Shown here: piece by piece, positions 15,821 to 24,271 of the stretch
Numbering within the stretch: position 1 is the first letter of the stretch
How the letters are laid out: each line of letters starts with the position of its first letter
Assembly (NCBI RefSeq): GCF_000719095.1
Contig: NZ_JOEH01000013.1
Coordinates: 1 to 64,000 of the forward strand
Source: Streptacidiphilus jeojiense
Lineage (GTDB): Bacteria > Actinomycetota > Actinomycetes > Streptomycetales > Streptomycetaceae
Length of the DNA stretch: 64,000 nucleotides
Reading direction: 5' to 3'
The notes under the pieces: generated by a model
What the model was told of the DNA's origin: nothing
The model's database searches: none
The model's input: only the letters and a program-made list of their open reading frames with translations
Made by a program: the position numbers and the translations under genes

Positions 15821-18551
15821 TCAGGGGGCGTAGTAGCCCTCCAGGTCGGCGACCACGTTGGTGGTGCCGGTGTAGTTGTAGATGCTGATGTACCCGCTGG
15901 CGCTGACGGGGATCAGGGCGAGGGTGGGGACGGTCTCGCCGGCGGTGAAGTTGAGGGTCGAGTTGGTGTGCAGGGGGGTGCCCAGGGCGTAGGTGGTGAG
16001 GTAGCCCCCGGCGCTGGCCCCGGTGGCGGTGAGGTTGACCAGGACAGCGGTGGCCCCTGCGGGGACGGTGCCGGTGCCGGAGACCTTGAGGTCGAGCCGC
16101 TTGTTGGTACCCAGGACGCCGGCCGCGACACCGGTGCCGTTGCGGGTGTCGAGGATGCGGGTGGGGGTGGTGGGGGTGAAGGGATTGCCCATCGCGTAGC
16201 TGGGGATGGTGGCATCGGTGAAGGATCCGACGAGGTCGACCAGGACCTGGGTCTTGCCGGTGCTGTTGTAGACCTTGATGCTGCCGTCGGAGGCGACCGG
16301 GACGATGACGAGGTTGGAGACGGTCTGCCCGGCGGCGAAGTTGACGGTGGAGATGGTCGGTCGGGCGGCGTCGCCCGAGTAGACGGTCAGGTAGCCGCCG
16401 GTGGTGGGTGCGGTGGCGGTGACGCGCAGCGCCGCGTAGGTGGTGGGCTGGTCGCCGTCGACCGGAAGGGTGATGGTCTGTCCGGCGCTGAGCGGGCCGG
16501 TGTGGACGGTGTTGCTCTGCCGGGTGTCCAACAGCCGATCCTGGATCATGCTGGCATAGCTGGCGCCGGCCGAGTTGGTGTTGGTGGTGTAGTAGCCCTG
16601 GAGGTCGGCGATGAGGTGGACGGCTGCGCCGGGGCTGGCGGTGAGGGCGATGGTGCCGTCGGCGGCGACGGGGCGCGGTCGCGGTCAGGTTGAGTACCAC
16701 GGCGGTGACGCCGGTGGCGGGGACGCCGTGGGCGCCGGTGACCTTGAGGTTCAGGGTGCCGCCGGCCGGAACGATGGCCTTGGTGGCGCCGGTGCCGTTG
16801 CGGGTGTCCAGGATGCGCACCGGTCCGGCGGGGACGTAGGAGCTGCCGACGGTCACCGGTTGGGTGGTGGTGAGCGTGGCGCCGGTGTAGTCGGTCTCGG
16901 TGGCGGTGACGGTGTAGCGGCCCGGGGTCGTGTAGGTGTGGCTGGTCTGGCCGAGGGTCGTGGAGTCGGTGACGGGGGTGCCGTCGCCGAAGTCGATGCG
17001 GGTGTCGGTGATCTGCCAGGCGTCGGTGGAGCCGGTGGTGTCCGCGGTGACGGCAAGCGGGGTGGCGGGGGTGCGGGTCAGCGTCAACTTCGGGGTGAAC
17101 GGGGTCGGGGCGGTGACGGTGGGGCTGGCGTAGAAGCTGGCGATGGTTCGGCCGTCGGAGGTTGCGGTCACCTTGATGATGTCGCCGCCCTTGGGGGTGG
17201 CGGTGGTGTAAGTGTGGGTGGCGGTGGAGCTGTCGGTGGTGACAGGAGTGCTGCCGTCGCCGAAGTCGAAGGTGTACGAAACCGCAAAGCCCCAGGGGTT
17301 GTGCACGGTGGCGGTCGCAGTCACGTTCAGCGGGTACGGGCCCTGCCCCGGGGTCAGCGCGAAGCTGGTGAAGGTAATGGGGTCGGGGTACTCCCATGCA
17401 CCGCGATCCATGGTGCCGTCTCCGGTACCGGTGTTGGCCACCAGAGGGTCGTCCACTCTGGCATCGCCGCGGTAGTCGAGTGCGGGCGCGTCGGTGGCGG
17501 TGGCGTCTGCGGAGTCGATGGCGGGGGAGCCCTCAGAGGGGGCGTAGGTGGTGAGCAGGGGGTCGGCGTCCAGGTCGTGGGCGCCCTGGCCGGTGACGGT
17601 GTTCAAGGATGCGGGGTCGGTGTAGGCGGTGTCCGCCCATTCGTACGGGGACACGCCAGCGGCGGGGTGGACCACGTTGTAGTCCAGTGTGGTGCCGGTA
17701 GTGGCGGCGGCGTCCACGCTGATCTGGGCGGTGTCGGTGGTGGGTGGGCAGTAGGAGGAGGTGGTGGTCTCCGAGCTGACCATGGTGATGATGTTGTTCG
17801 CCAGGGTGGATCCGGTGGAGGCACCGGCCAGGTGGACGGTGTCGGTGCATCGGTCCAGGACGGTGTCGTTGACCAGGACGGTGCCCGGCGCATCGGTGGC
17901 GGTCACCGCCGAGCCGCCGAGGGTGGCGTTGATGACGTCGTCGGACAGCACGGTGCCGCTGACGCCCGCTCCGATGCTGACCTGATGGAAACTGGCCTGG
18001 GAGATCAGGTCACGGGTCAGTGTGACCTGGCTGGTGTTGCCGGACAGGACGATGTCCGGTGCGGTGCTGTACCCCGTGCCTGGCGAACCCAGCATGCCGT
18101 TCTGGACGGTGATCCGGTTGGAGTCGGTGATTGCCAGTGCGGTCCCGGAGTTGAGGAGATCGAACTTCCCGTTGATGACGATGTCGTGCGCGCCAGTGAT
18201 GGTCAGGGCCGGGCCGGTGCTCGGTTCCAGCTCCGCTGGGAGGCTCGTGGTAGGTGCAGTGGTGAAGGTGATGGGCGCGTCGGGCGTGCCCGAGTGGGTC
18301 AGGGTGACCGCGCCGGTGTACATCATCGGGGCGATCTGCACGGTCTGTCCGGGCAGGACCTGGTCGGCGGCGGCCTGGATGGTGCACAGCGGGTCTGCGG
18401 CGGTGGCCGGACCGGTGTCGGAGCAGCCAGTCGTGGCTGAGGGGTTGACGTACAGGGTGGTGCTGTCGGCGTTGGCCGCAGGGCTGGCCAGGGTGAGGCC
18501 GGCGCCGGTCAGGGCCAGGACGGTGGAGACGGCCAGGGGACGAAAACGCAT
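15821..18551 (-). pseudogene. Secreted beta-helix/PKD surface protein, disrupted by internal deletion and frameshift
   Basis: From ATG 18551 there is a signal peptide, a right-handed parallel beta-helix (about 45-380), two PKD domains (FDFGDGSTPV and IDFGDGTPV) and the first of three RILDTR-type repeats. At about 16670 the frame breaks: NLTATAP is followed in another frame by VAADGTIALTASPG, continuing through two intact repeats to the stop at 15821. Against repeats two and three, about 36 residues of repeat one are missing at the junction, so this is a deletion of roughly 110 bases, not a one-base slip. Without correction the original frame reads Arg/His/Pro-rich nonsense to 15123. RILDTR repeats occur in actinobacterial cell-surface proteins. 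It may be a true pseudogene or an assembly collapse. Confidence 0.7.
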
Positions 18552-19008
18552 CGAGGACTCCGGGAGGAAGGCACTGGTGCACCGGTGGGTAGCTGAGAGA
18601 AAGTCGGCATGCCACTTGCGGGTTATGCGTACTTTCATTTGCGAGAGACTGGCTGACTGGTTGCCGGTCGACAGCCCCCCGGAGACAGGATTGACACAGC
18701 ATCCTGCTAGTCACGGTACTGTCGAGCATGCTGGTGGCCAGCGGAGATGCAAAGGATCACAGTATTGCGCGGCTCGCGTGTGCGGGGGTGTCCCATGTGT
18801 CCGCCTCTCCAGCTATTTGACGATTCTTCAACCTTGCTTTCTTTCTGTGCTCTTACTCTTTCTGCCTCGCGTGGGCACATGGGAATGGATTCGATATTCC
18901 TGTGAAATGCATGTGCACCCCCCTGAGTCGCGCCCTTGGCGGGCTGACCGGTTGCCGCGTGAGTATGCTCCGGCGCGCGGGTGGCGCAGTTGAGAGTGGG
19001 GGCATGGC
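18552..19008. other. Intergenic region, AT-richer, no gene seen
   Basis: 457 bases between the divergent surface-protein pseudogene and the small membrane protein. It is markedly less GC-rich than its surroundings (e.g. 18810-18910). TTGACA (18691-18696) with GGTACT 18 bases later could be a forward promoter, but no gene starts near it. A short reverse frame (18828-19073) has no coding character. The composition may mark inserted or eroded DNA. Confidence 0.4.
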
Positions 19009-19593
19009 GTGACGATGGATGACGGGGGAGCCTCGCCGGATGCGTGCGGGAGCATCGTGTTGTCGAGGGACAAGGGCGGTTACCGGGATGTGCTTCGGCG
19101 TTATGCGGTGCTCGTCGACGGCGTTCAGGTCGGGCTGATCGGACGGGGGCAGACGCTGCGTCTCGCTGTACCTGCCGGGGAGCATCGGCTTCAGCTCAAG
19201 ATTGACTGGTGTTCGAGCGTGCCGCTGACCGCCGTCGTCGAGGCCGGCGAGGACGTCTGCTTCGTCTGTGCGCCGGGAGGTGAGGCGGCCGAGGCGGTCG
19301 GCGCCGTGACCGCGGGCATGGACGCCTACATCACCTTGCGGCAGGCGAAGGACGTGCCCGCCGTGGTCAGTGCCCCGCTGAGTTGGGCGGCCCGGTTTCG
19401 GCTGGGGGCCGCATTCGGCTTCTTCGGCGGTGCTCTCGTCCTCGTCGGAGCCGGGGTCTGGCACCTCACCGGTGTGGCGCCCGGCGCGGACAATGCAGTC
19501 GGACTGGCGAGTCTGCTCTTCACCCTGGCCTGCATGATCGCCTTTCGGACCGGCGAACCCAGGAAGACCGGCCGGCGGGATCGGGACGGCTGA
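19009..19593 (+). CDS. Predicted two-helix membrane protein with N-terminal beta-rich domain
   Basis: 194 residues from GTG 19009; ATG 19015 is equally possible. Residues about 15-115 form a beta-rich cytosolic domain (YAVLVDGVQVGLIGRGQTLRL, then VPAGEHRLQLKIDW), reminiscent of domains that present an extended loop on a PEGA-like sandwich. Two transmembrane helices follow (about 131-152 and 160-178), then a basic tail. The sigma-factor gene starts six bases after its stop, so the pair is probably co-transcribed. Function unknown. Confidence 0.6.
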   Translation: MTMDDGGASPDACGSIVLSRDKGGYRDVLRRYAVLVDGVQVGLIGRGQTLRLAVPAGEHRLQLKIDWCSSVPLTAVVEAGEDVCFVCAPGGEAAEAVGAVTAGMDAYITLRQAKDVPAVVSAPLSWAARFRLGAAFGFFGGALVLVGAGVWHLTGVAPGADNAVGLASLLFTLACMIAFRTGEPRKTGRRDRDG

Positions 19594-19598
19594 GGGTT

Positions 19599-20393
19599 GT
19601 GGATGTCGACGCGCAGGTGGATGTGGATCTCGTGCAGGCCGCTCGGGGCGGTGAGGTGGCGGCTGTTGGGCTGCTGATTGAGCGGCATGGTGCGGGGATG
19701 CGGGCGGTGGCGGTGAGTCTGCTCGGGCCGGGGGCGGATGTTGAGGACGTGTTGCAGGATGCGGCGCTGATCGCGTTGCGGCGGGTCGCTGAGGTGCGTG
19801 ATCCCGAGGCGGTCGGGGCGTGGCTGCGGATGGTCGTGCGGAACTGCTGCCGGGCCTTGCTGCGGCAGAGGCGGGCGGTCGGGTCCGTCGGGGAGTGGGT
19901 TCCGGTCCCGGACGACGCTGCGCATCCGGAGCGGTGGCTGGAGCGGAACGCGATGCGGGACTGGGTGTGGGAGGCCGTGGAGCGGCTCTCGCCGACCCTG
20001 CGGTTGCCGCTGGTGCTGCGGCACTTCAGCGAAGGGGTGACCTCGTACGACGACATCGCCCGGGCCTGCGGTGTTCCGGTGGGGACGGTGCGGAGCAGGC
20101 TCAGTCAGGCGCGGGCCAGGCTCTGCGAGGAGTTGGCCGGTATTGCGAGCGCTGCGCACGGCGATGCCTCGGGGCTGGCGGAGGCCAGCCGGCGGCAGGC
20201 GGGGGAGACCCTGGCGGCGGCGGAGCAGGGTCGGTTCGAGGCGTTTGTCGCGGAGCGCTGGACGGCTGACGTGGACCTGTACGTCGGTGCCCAGCGGCTG
20301 GGCGGGCGTGAGCTGCTGGTCCGCGGGATGGAGGGGGATCTCGCCGACGGGGTTCGCCAGCGTCCGGTCAACATCGTCGCGAGCCGTCTTTGA
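19599..20393 (+). CDS. Sigma-70 family (ECF-type) sigma factor with truncated C-terminal domain
   Basis: 264 residues from GTG 19599. Region 2 is at about 8-80 (GADVEDVLQDAALIALRRV; VGAWLRMVVRNCCRALLRQRR) and region 4 at about 115-170 (LSPTLRLPLVLRHFSEGVTSYDDIARACGVPVGTVRSRLSQAR). A SnoaL-like C-terminal extension begins (FEAFVAERWTADVDLY, LLVRGMEGDLADGVRQRPVN) but stops abruptly at IVASRL, whereas relatives continue for dozens more residues. The following codons in another frame look like the end of a different protein. DNA-binding regions are intact, so it could still work, but regulation through the C-terminal domain is probably lost. Confidence 0.75.
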   Translation: MDVDAQVDVDLVQAARGGEVAAVGLLIERHGAGMRAVAVSLLGPGADVEDVLQDAALIALRRVAEVRDPEAVGAWLRMVVRNCCRALLRQRRAVGSVGEWVPVPDDAAHPERWLERNAMRDWVWEAVERLSPTLRLPLVLRHFSEGVTSYDDIARACGVPVGTVRSRLSQARARLCEELAGIASAAHGDASGLAEASRRQAGETLAAAEQGRFEAFVAERWTADVDLYVGAQRLGGRELLVRGMEGDLADGVRQRPVNIVASRL

Positions 20394-20505
20394 GGACAGC
20401 GGCCACTTCGCGCACATCGAGGAGCCGGAGCGCTTCGCCGGGGTCGTCGTGGGCTTCGTGGCCGCCCGGACAGCTGACGCCGGTCCGGCTCCGGTCGAGG
20501 GCTGA
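20383..20505 (+). pseudogene. 3'-terminal remnant of an alpha/beta-hydrolase gene
   Basis: Shifted by one frame from the sigma gene, this stretch reads AVFEDSGHFAHIEEPERF and then FAGVVVGFVAARTADAG to a stop at 20503-20505. SGHFxHxEEPERF is the classic segment holding the catalytic histidine near the C-terminus of alpha/beta-hydrolases, and the rest of that fold is absent. With the truncated sigma factor upstream, this looks like a deletion that fused the front of one gene to the back of another. The terminator directly after the stop supports an authentic gene end. Confidence 0.6.
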
Positions 20506-20539
20506 GACCTCGGGACACCGGGCCGTGGGGGTCTCAGCC
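20500..20539. terminator. Bidirectional hairpin terminator
   Basis: GGCTGAGACC (20500-20509) and GGTCTCAGCC (20530-20539) form a perfect 10-bp stem with a 20-base GC-rich loop. It lies between the convergent hydrolase remnant and SDR genes and overlaps the SDR stop codon. No U-tract is present, as is common in actinobacteria. Confidence 0.65.
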
Positions 20540-21379
20540 GAAGGCCTTCCGGGCCAGCTCGTCCCAGGCCTCCCACTCCTCGATCCGCCTGGCGTACTCG
20601 GCGCGCATCAGCGGTAGCGGCTGGTCGCCGAAGAAGAGGCGCAGCGGCGGCTCCTCGGCGTCGACGACCGCCAGGATCGCCTGGGCGGTGGCCCTGGGGT
20701 CGCCGCGCCGGGGCGAGGCGCTGACCGGCAGGTTGGCCCGGAAGTCCGCGTAGGCCGGAGACTCCGGGGCCCGCACGGCCGAGGGGCCCTGCCAGTCGGT
20801 GGCGAATCCGGCCGGCTCGACCAGGGTCACCTTGATTCCGAACGAGCGGACCTCCATCGCCAGGCTGCTGGTCATGCCCTCCAGGCCCCACTTCGAGGCG
20901 TGGTAGACCCCCAGCCCGGGCAGGGAGAACACGCCGCCGACCGAGGACACCTGGACGATGTGCCCGTGGCCCTGGCTGCGCAGCACCGGCAGCGCCGCCT
21001 GGGTCACCCAGAGCGGGCCGAGCAGGTTGGTGTCGAGCTGCCGTCGCGCCTGCTCCTCGGTCACCTCCTCGACCATGCCGAACAGCCCGTAGCCGGCGTT
21101 GTTGACGACCACGTCGAGCGTGCCGAACCGGGCCCGGGCGCTCTCGACGGCGGCGAAGGCGGCCTCCCGGTCGGTGACGTCGAGCTCGATCGGCAGGACC
21201 GCGTCGCCCCAGGCCTCGACGAGCGGGGCGAGGGTGCTGATGTCGCGGGCGGTCGCGGCGACCGAGTCGCCGCGCTCCAGCGCCGCCTCCGTCCACACCC
21301 GGCCGAAGCCGCGCGAGGCCCCGGTGACGAACCAGGTCTTTGTTGTGGCGGTCTTGGATGTCGCGGTCTTGGATGTCAT
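20534..21379 (-). CDS. Short-chain dehydrogenase/reductase (classical SDR)
   Basis: 281 residues. Cofactor site TGASRGFG (about 19-26), NNAG motif (VVVNNAGYG), catalytic Ser (VSSVGG) and YHASK are all present, so the enzyme should be active on an unknown alcohol or ketone. The N-terminus contains an imperfect repeat, TSKTATSKTATTKT, ahead of the first strand. The ATG at 21379 is preceded by AAGGAGG. It is divergent from a TetR gene with an 8-4-8 palindrome between them, so it is very likely that regulator's target. Confidence 0.9.
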   Translation of the reverse strand: MTSKTATSKTATTKTWFVTGASRGFGRVWTEAALERGDSVAATARDISTLAPLVEAWGDAVLPIELDVTDREAAFAAVESARARFGTLDVVVNNAGYGLFGMVEEVTEEQARRQLDTNLLGPLWVTQAALPVLRSQGHGHIVQVSSVGGVFSLPGLGVYHASKWGLEGMTSSLAMEVRSFGIKVTLVEPAGFATDWQGPSAVRAPESPAYADFRANLPVSASPRRGDPRATAQAILAVVDAEEPPLRLFFGDQPLPLMRAEYARRIEEWEAWDELARKAFG

Positions 21380-21395
21380 GACGACAACCTCCTTG

Positions 21396-21415
21396 AAGTA
21401 ACCTTGTGGTTACTT
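21396..21415. promoter_or_regulatory. Probable TetR operator between SDR and TetR genes
   Basis: AAGTAACC-TTGT-GGTTACTT is a perfect 8-4-8 inverted repeat, 17 bases from the SDR start. A related half-site, GGTTACC, at 21453-21459 immediately precedes the TetR start. Repression of both genes by the TetR protein is the likely arrangement. Confidence 0.65.
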
Positions 21416-21460
21416 GTCTACTCTGGGGCCCAATGGTTGTCAAGAACTAATTGGTTACCT

Positions 21461-22018
21461 ATGATCGAAGGCATGGCACGTGATCCTGACCTGACCCGGG
21501 AGAAGCTCCTCCTCGCTGCGACCGCCGAGTTCTCCGCCCATGGCGAGGCCGGCGCGCGGATCGACCGCGTCGCCGCACAGGCCGGCGTGAACAAGCGGAT
21601 GATCTACGCGTACTTCGGCAACAAGGAGGGGCTGCTGGCCGCGGTCCAGGAGCACTCCCTCGGCGAGCTGCTGGAGGCGGTCCCGCTCACCGCCGACGAC
21701 CTGCCCGGCTACGCGGGGCGGCTCTTCGACTTCCTGATCGACCATCCGGAACGGCACCGGATCGCCCTGTGGCGGACCCTGGAGGGCTCGCCGTCCACGG
21801 AGGCGGAGGAGCGCTCCACCGCCGAGAAGCTGGCGGTGCTGTCGACGGCCCGGGAGCACGACGCCGGTCTCGATCCGGCGTCGCTGCTGGTGTTCATCAT
21901 GGCGCTGGTGCGGGCCTGGCCCAGCACCTACGGCGCGCTGGCCCGGCCCACCTTCGCGGACGCCGCGGCGCAGCGGGCCGCCGTGGTGGAGGCGGTGCGC
22001 CGGCTGACCGCGCCCTGA
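21461..22018 (+). CDS. TetR/AcrR-family transcriptional repressor
   Basis: 185 residues from ATG 21461; ATG 21473 (MARDPDLTREK) is equally plausible. The N-terminal HTH (about 12-60) contains ATAEFSAHGEAGARIDRVAAQAGVNKRMIYAYFGNKEGL, cited here as a family hallmark in pieces: AEFSAHG, RVAAQAGVNK and YAYFGNKEG. The C-terminal ligand domain is helical and short. It is divergent from the SDR gene with a palindrome in the 81-base gap, and probably controls the SDR in response to a small molecule that the enzyme handles. Confidence 0.88.
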   Translation: MIEGMARDPDLTREKLLLAATAEFSAHGEAGARIDRVAAQAGVNKRMIYAYFGNKEGLLAAVQEHSLGELLEAVPLTADDLPGYAGRLFDFLIDHPERHRIALWRTLEGSPSTEAEERSTAEKLAVLSTAREHDAGLDPASLLVFIMALVRAWPSTYGALARPTFADAAAQRAAVVEAVRRLTAP

Positions 22019-22274
22019 CGGGGCGTCGGCTGCCGGCCACCTGCTTGGAGCAGCGCGGGGGAGGGTCTCGCGGCGGCCATTGAAACCGCTCTGACCTGCT
22101 GTTTTGTCGGCTCGTGGCGGACCGTCAGGAACAATCTGACCATGCGTCCGAAAGGCCGCCGGGAGAGGTTTGGCTGACGGCGTCCACCCGCGCAGCCGAT
22201 CTTGAGGTTGGGTTTTCGCCACGACGGACAGCATCCGACTGCCACAGCGGTTGAACGCACCCGGAGGGTGACGC

Positions 22275-23360
22275 ATGGCCCTGAACGGTTCTCCGTTCCT
22301 CGTCGCGACCATCGTGTTCGCACTGGTACTGACCCTGCTCACGCTGGTGGTCTGGAACAGGCTCCCCGGCCCGAAGGCGGTCAGGGTCGGCGTCCGGCTG
22401 CTGATGCTGGCGGTGACCCAGGGTGCGGCGGTGCTGGTGGTGCTGGTGTGCGTGAACAACAGCTACGCCTTCTACGACTCCTGGTCGGACCTGATGGGGA
22501 CGCAGACCGGGGCGGCGTCGTTCGAGGACGGGACCGCGGGCGTCCGGCAGAGCTCGCTGAGCGCCGCGATGCCGGTGCTGGCCAGCTTCCACACCGGATC
22601 CCAGGGGCTGCAGGTGGCCGACCCGATCGGGCCGCGGTCGCACATCCACGGACAGCTGCTGGTCTGGCTGCCGCCGGAGTACGACGACCCGGCCCATGCC
22701 GGCGAGCGCTTCCCGGTGGTGGTGCTGCTGCCGGGGCAGCCGGGCACGCCGATGTCCTGGTTCGACGCCATGAACGGGCAGGACGAGTTGGCCCGGCTGG
22801 TCGAGGCGCACCAGGCCCGGCCGATGATCCTGGTCGCGGCCAAGTCGAACACCCTCGGCACCGACGACGCCGGCTGCGCCGACCTCCCCGGCGGGCCCAA
22901 GACCGACACCTGGCTCGCCAAGGATGTCCCGGCGATCGTCAAGAGCCGGTTCCGGGTGTCCAACGACCCCTACGACTGGTCGGTGATGGGCTACTCGGCG
23001 GGCGGGTACTGCGCCACGGACCTGGCGGTGCACCACCCCGGCGTCTACCACTCCGCGGTCAGCATCTCCGGCTACAACGCCCCCGAGGCCCCGGCGGTGA
23101 CCGACCACCCCGCGCTGACCAGGGCCAACAACCCGCTGCTGGTGCTACGCCGGACCGCCCGTCAGCCGGACATCGCGCTGCTGCTCACCGGCAGCCTGCA
23201 GGACGGTGACACCGTGTCGGACGCCCGCGCCCTGGTCGGCGCGCTGCGGGCGCCGGCCAGCGGGGACGTGGCCACGGTGGCCCGCGGCGGCCACAACATG
23301 GACGTCTGGCAGGAGATGCTGCCGACCGCCTTCCAGTGGATCTCCCGGCACCTGCGCTGA
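22275..23360 (+). CDS. Membrane-anchored alpha/beta-hydrolase (esterase D / antigen 85-like)
   Basis: 361 residues, with GGAGGGTGACGC before the ATG. Two N-terminal transmembrane helices (about 8-27 and 42-62) are followed by an extracytoplasmic hydrolase domain (about 110-360): LLVWLPPEY, oxyanion-loop region LLPGQPGTP, nucleophile elbow GYSAGGY with Ser241, and the C-terminal RGGHNMDVW carrying the probable catalytic His. The fold matches putative esterases and mycolyltransferase-like proteins. Substrate unknown; action on cell-envelope esters is inferred from its location. Confidence 0.82.
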   Translation: MALNGSPFLVATIVFALVLTLLTLVVWNRLPGPKAVRVGVRLLMLAVTQGAAVLVVLVCVNNSYAFYDSWSDLMGTQTGAASFEDGTAGVRQSSLSAAMPVLASFHTGSQGLQVADPIGPRSHIHGQLLVWLPPEYDDPAHAGERFPVVVLLPGQPGTPMSWFDAMNGQDELARLVEAHQARPMILVAAKSNTLGTDDAGCADLPGGPKTDTWLAKDVPAIVKSRFRVSNDPYDWSVMGYSAGGYCATDLAVHHPGVYHSAVSISGYNAPEAPAVTDHPALTRANNPLLVLRRTARQPDIALLLTGSLQDGDTVSDARALVGALRAPASGDVATVARGGHNMDVWQEMLPTAFQWISRHLR

Positions 23361-23534
23361 GCCGACCGCCCGCGCCCGGCGCGAGGGGAGCCCACCGGTA
23401 AGAGTTCGGCTATGCGATTCCCTCTCCGGCCGCAACCCGTCCGACGGCTGCGGTTCTGACGTACCTTTGCGCAGGGGGTGGTGCCACGGCCGCGGCGCAC
23501 GGGATGACGTCGACGGTCCGGACGGGAGCGGGAG

Positions 23535-24254
23535 TTGATTCGTATCCGGCAGGCGGACATCCGGCAGGCGGAGGGCGACGACGTGCGTGGGCGGGGGACC
23601 GGCCGGCCGGAGCGCCCGGTGCACCCGGCGCTCCCCCCGGCGCTGCGCACCTGGCTGGGGCTGGTCGCCGGCCTCGCCGCGCTGGTGGTCGCGGTGCTCG
23701 GGGTCTGCTACGCCGACCACCACCGGCCCGGGGCGGCGGACGCCTGGATCCGGTCGGCGGTGGTCGGTCCGCAACCCCGGGGGCTGTCCGTCGCCCTGGA
23801 CCTGGACGCGATGGGGGAGCCCACCGGGGCGGTGACGCTGGTCGTGGCGGTGGTGCTGGTGTGCCTGCTGCTGCGCCGTCCGCGCGCGGCGGTGCTCGCC
23901 GCGGCCGGGACCGGCCTGGCCGTGGTGTCGACGAGCCTGCTCAAGCACGTGGTGGGACGCACCATCAACGGTGCGAACCTGTCCTACCCCAGCGGACACA
24001 CCGCCTTCGCCACCGCCCTCGCCCTCGTGGTGGCGCTGCTGGCGGCCGAGTGGTTGGGCGCGCTGGCCGGCGGCCTGTTGGTGCTCACGGCGGCGCTGGT
24101 GGCGGGCGCCGCCATGGGCTGGGCACAGGTCGCCCTGGACGCGCACTACCCGACCGACGTCCTCGGCGGCTGGTGCGCCGCGCTGGCGGTGGTGCCGGCG
24201 ACCGCGTGGCTGGTGGACAGGACCATCGACTTCGGTCGCCGGGAGCGGCGCTGA
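23535..24254 (+). CDS. PAP2-family membrane phosphatase
   Basis: 239 residues from TTG 23535; GTG 23583 is an alternative start. Several transmembrane helices carry the PAP2 signature: KHVVGRTING (motif 1, somewhat divergent), SYPSGHTAF (motif 2) and WAQVALDAHYPTDVLGGW (motif 3). The active site faces outside and removes phosphate from lipids such as undecaprenyl diphosphate or phosphatidate. It lies next to, and convergent with, the exopolysaccharide operon, so undecaprenyl-phosphate recycling is attractive but unproven. Confidence 0.87.
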   Translation: MIRIRQADIRQAEGDDVRGRGTGRPERPVHPALPPALRTWLGLVAGLAALVVAVLGVCYADHHRPGAADAWIRSAVVGPQPRGLSVALDLDAMGEPTGAVTLVVAVVLVCLLLRRPRAAVLAAAGTGLAVVSTSLLKHVVGRTINGANLSYPSGHTAFATALALVVALLAAEWLGALAGGLLVLTAALVAGAAMGWAQVALDAHYPTDVLGGWCAALAVVPATAWLVDRTIDFGRRERR

Positions 24255-24271
24255 CGGGGTGTCACACCGGT

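Noticed and set aside
15123..16670. Continuation of the surface-protein frame to 15123 as real coding sequence
   Set aside because: After 16670 the product becomes Arg/His/Pro-rich and runs antisense through the lipoprotein gene, while the shifted frame holds well-formed repeats.
16611..18440. Gly/Val-rich forward frame of about 600 codons
   Set aside because: It is the antisense image of the Thr-rich surface protein; no domain or ribosome site.
18828..19073. Short minus-strand gene in the 18.5-19.0 kb gap
   Set aside because: It overlaps the start of the forward membrane-protein gene and its product has no coding character.
22011..22025. Terminator after the TetR gene
   Set aside because: Only a five-base-pair stem (CGCCC with GGGCG) that overlaps the stop codon.
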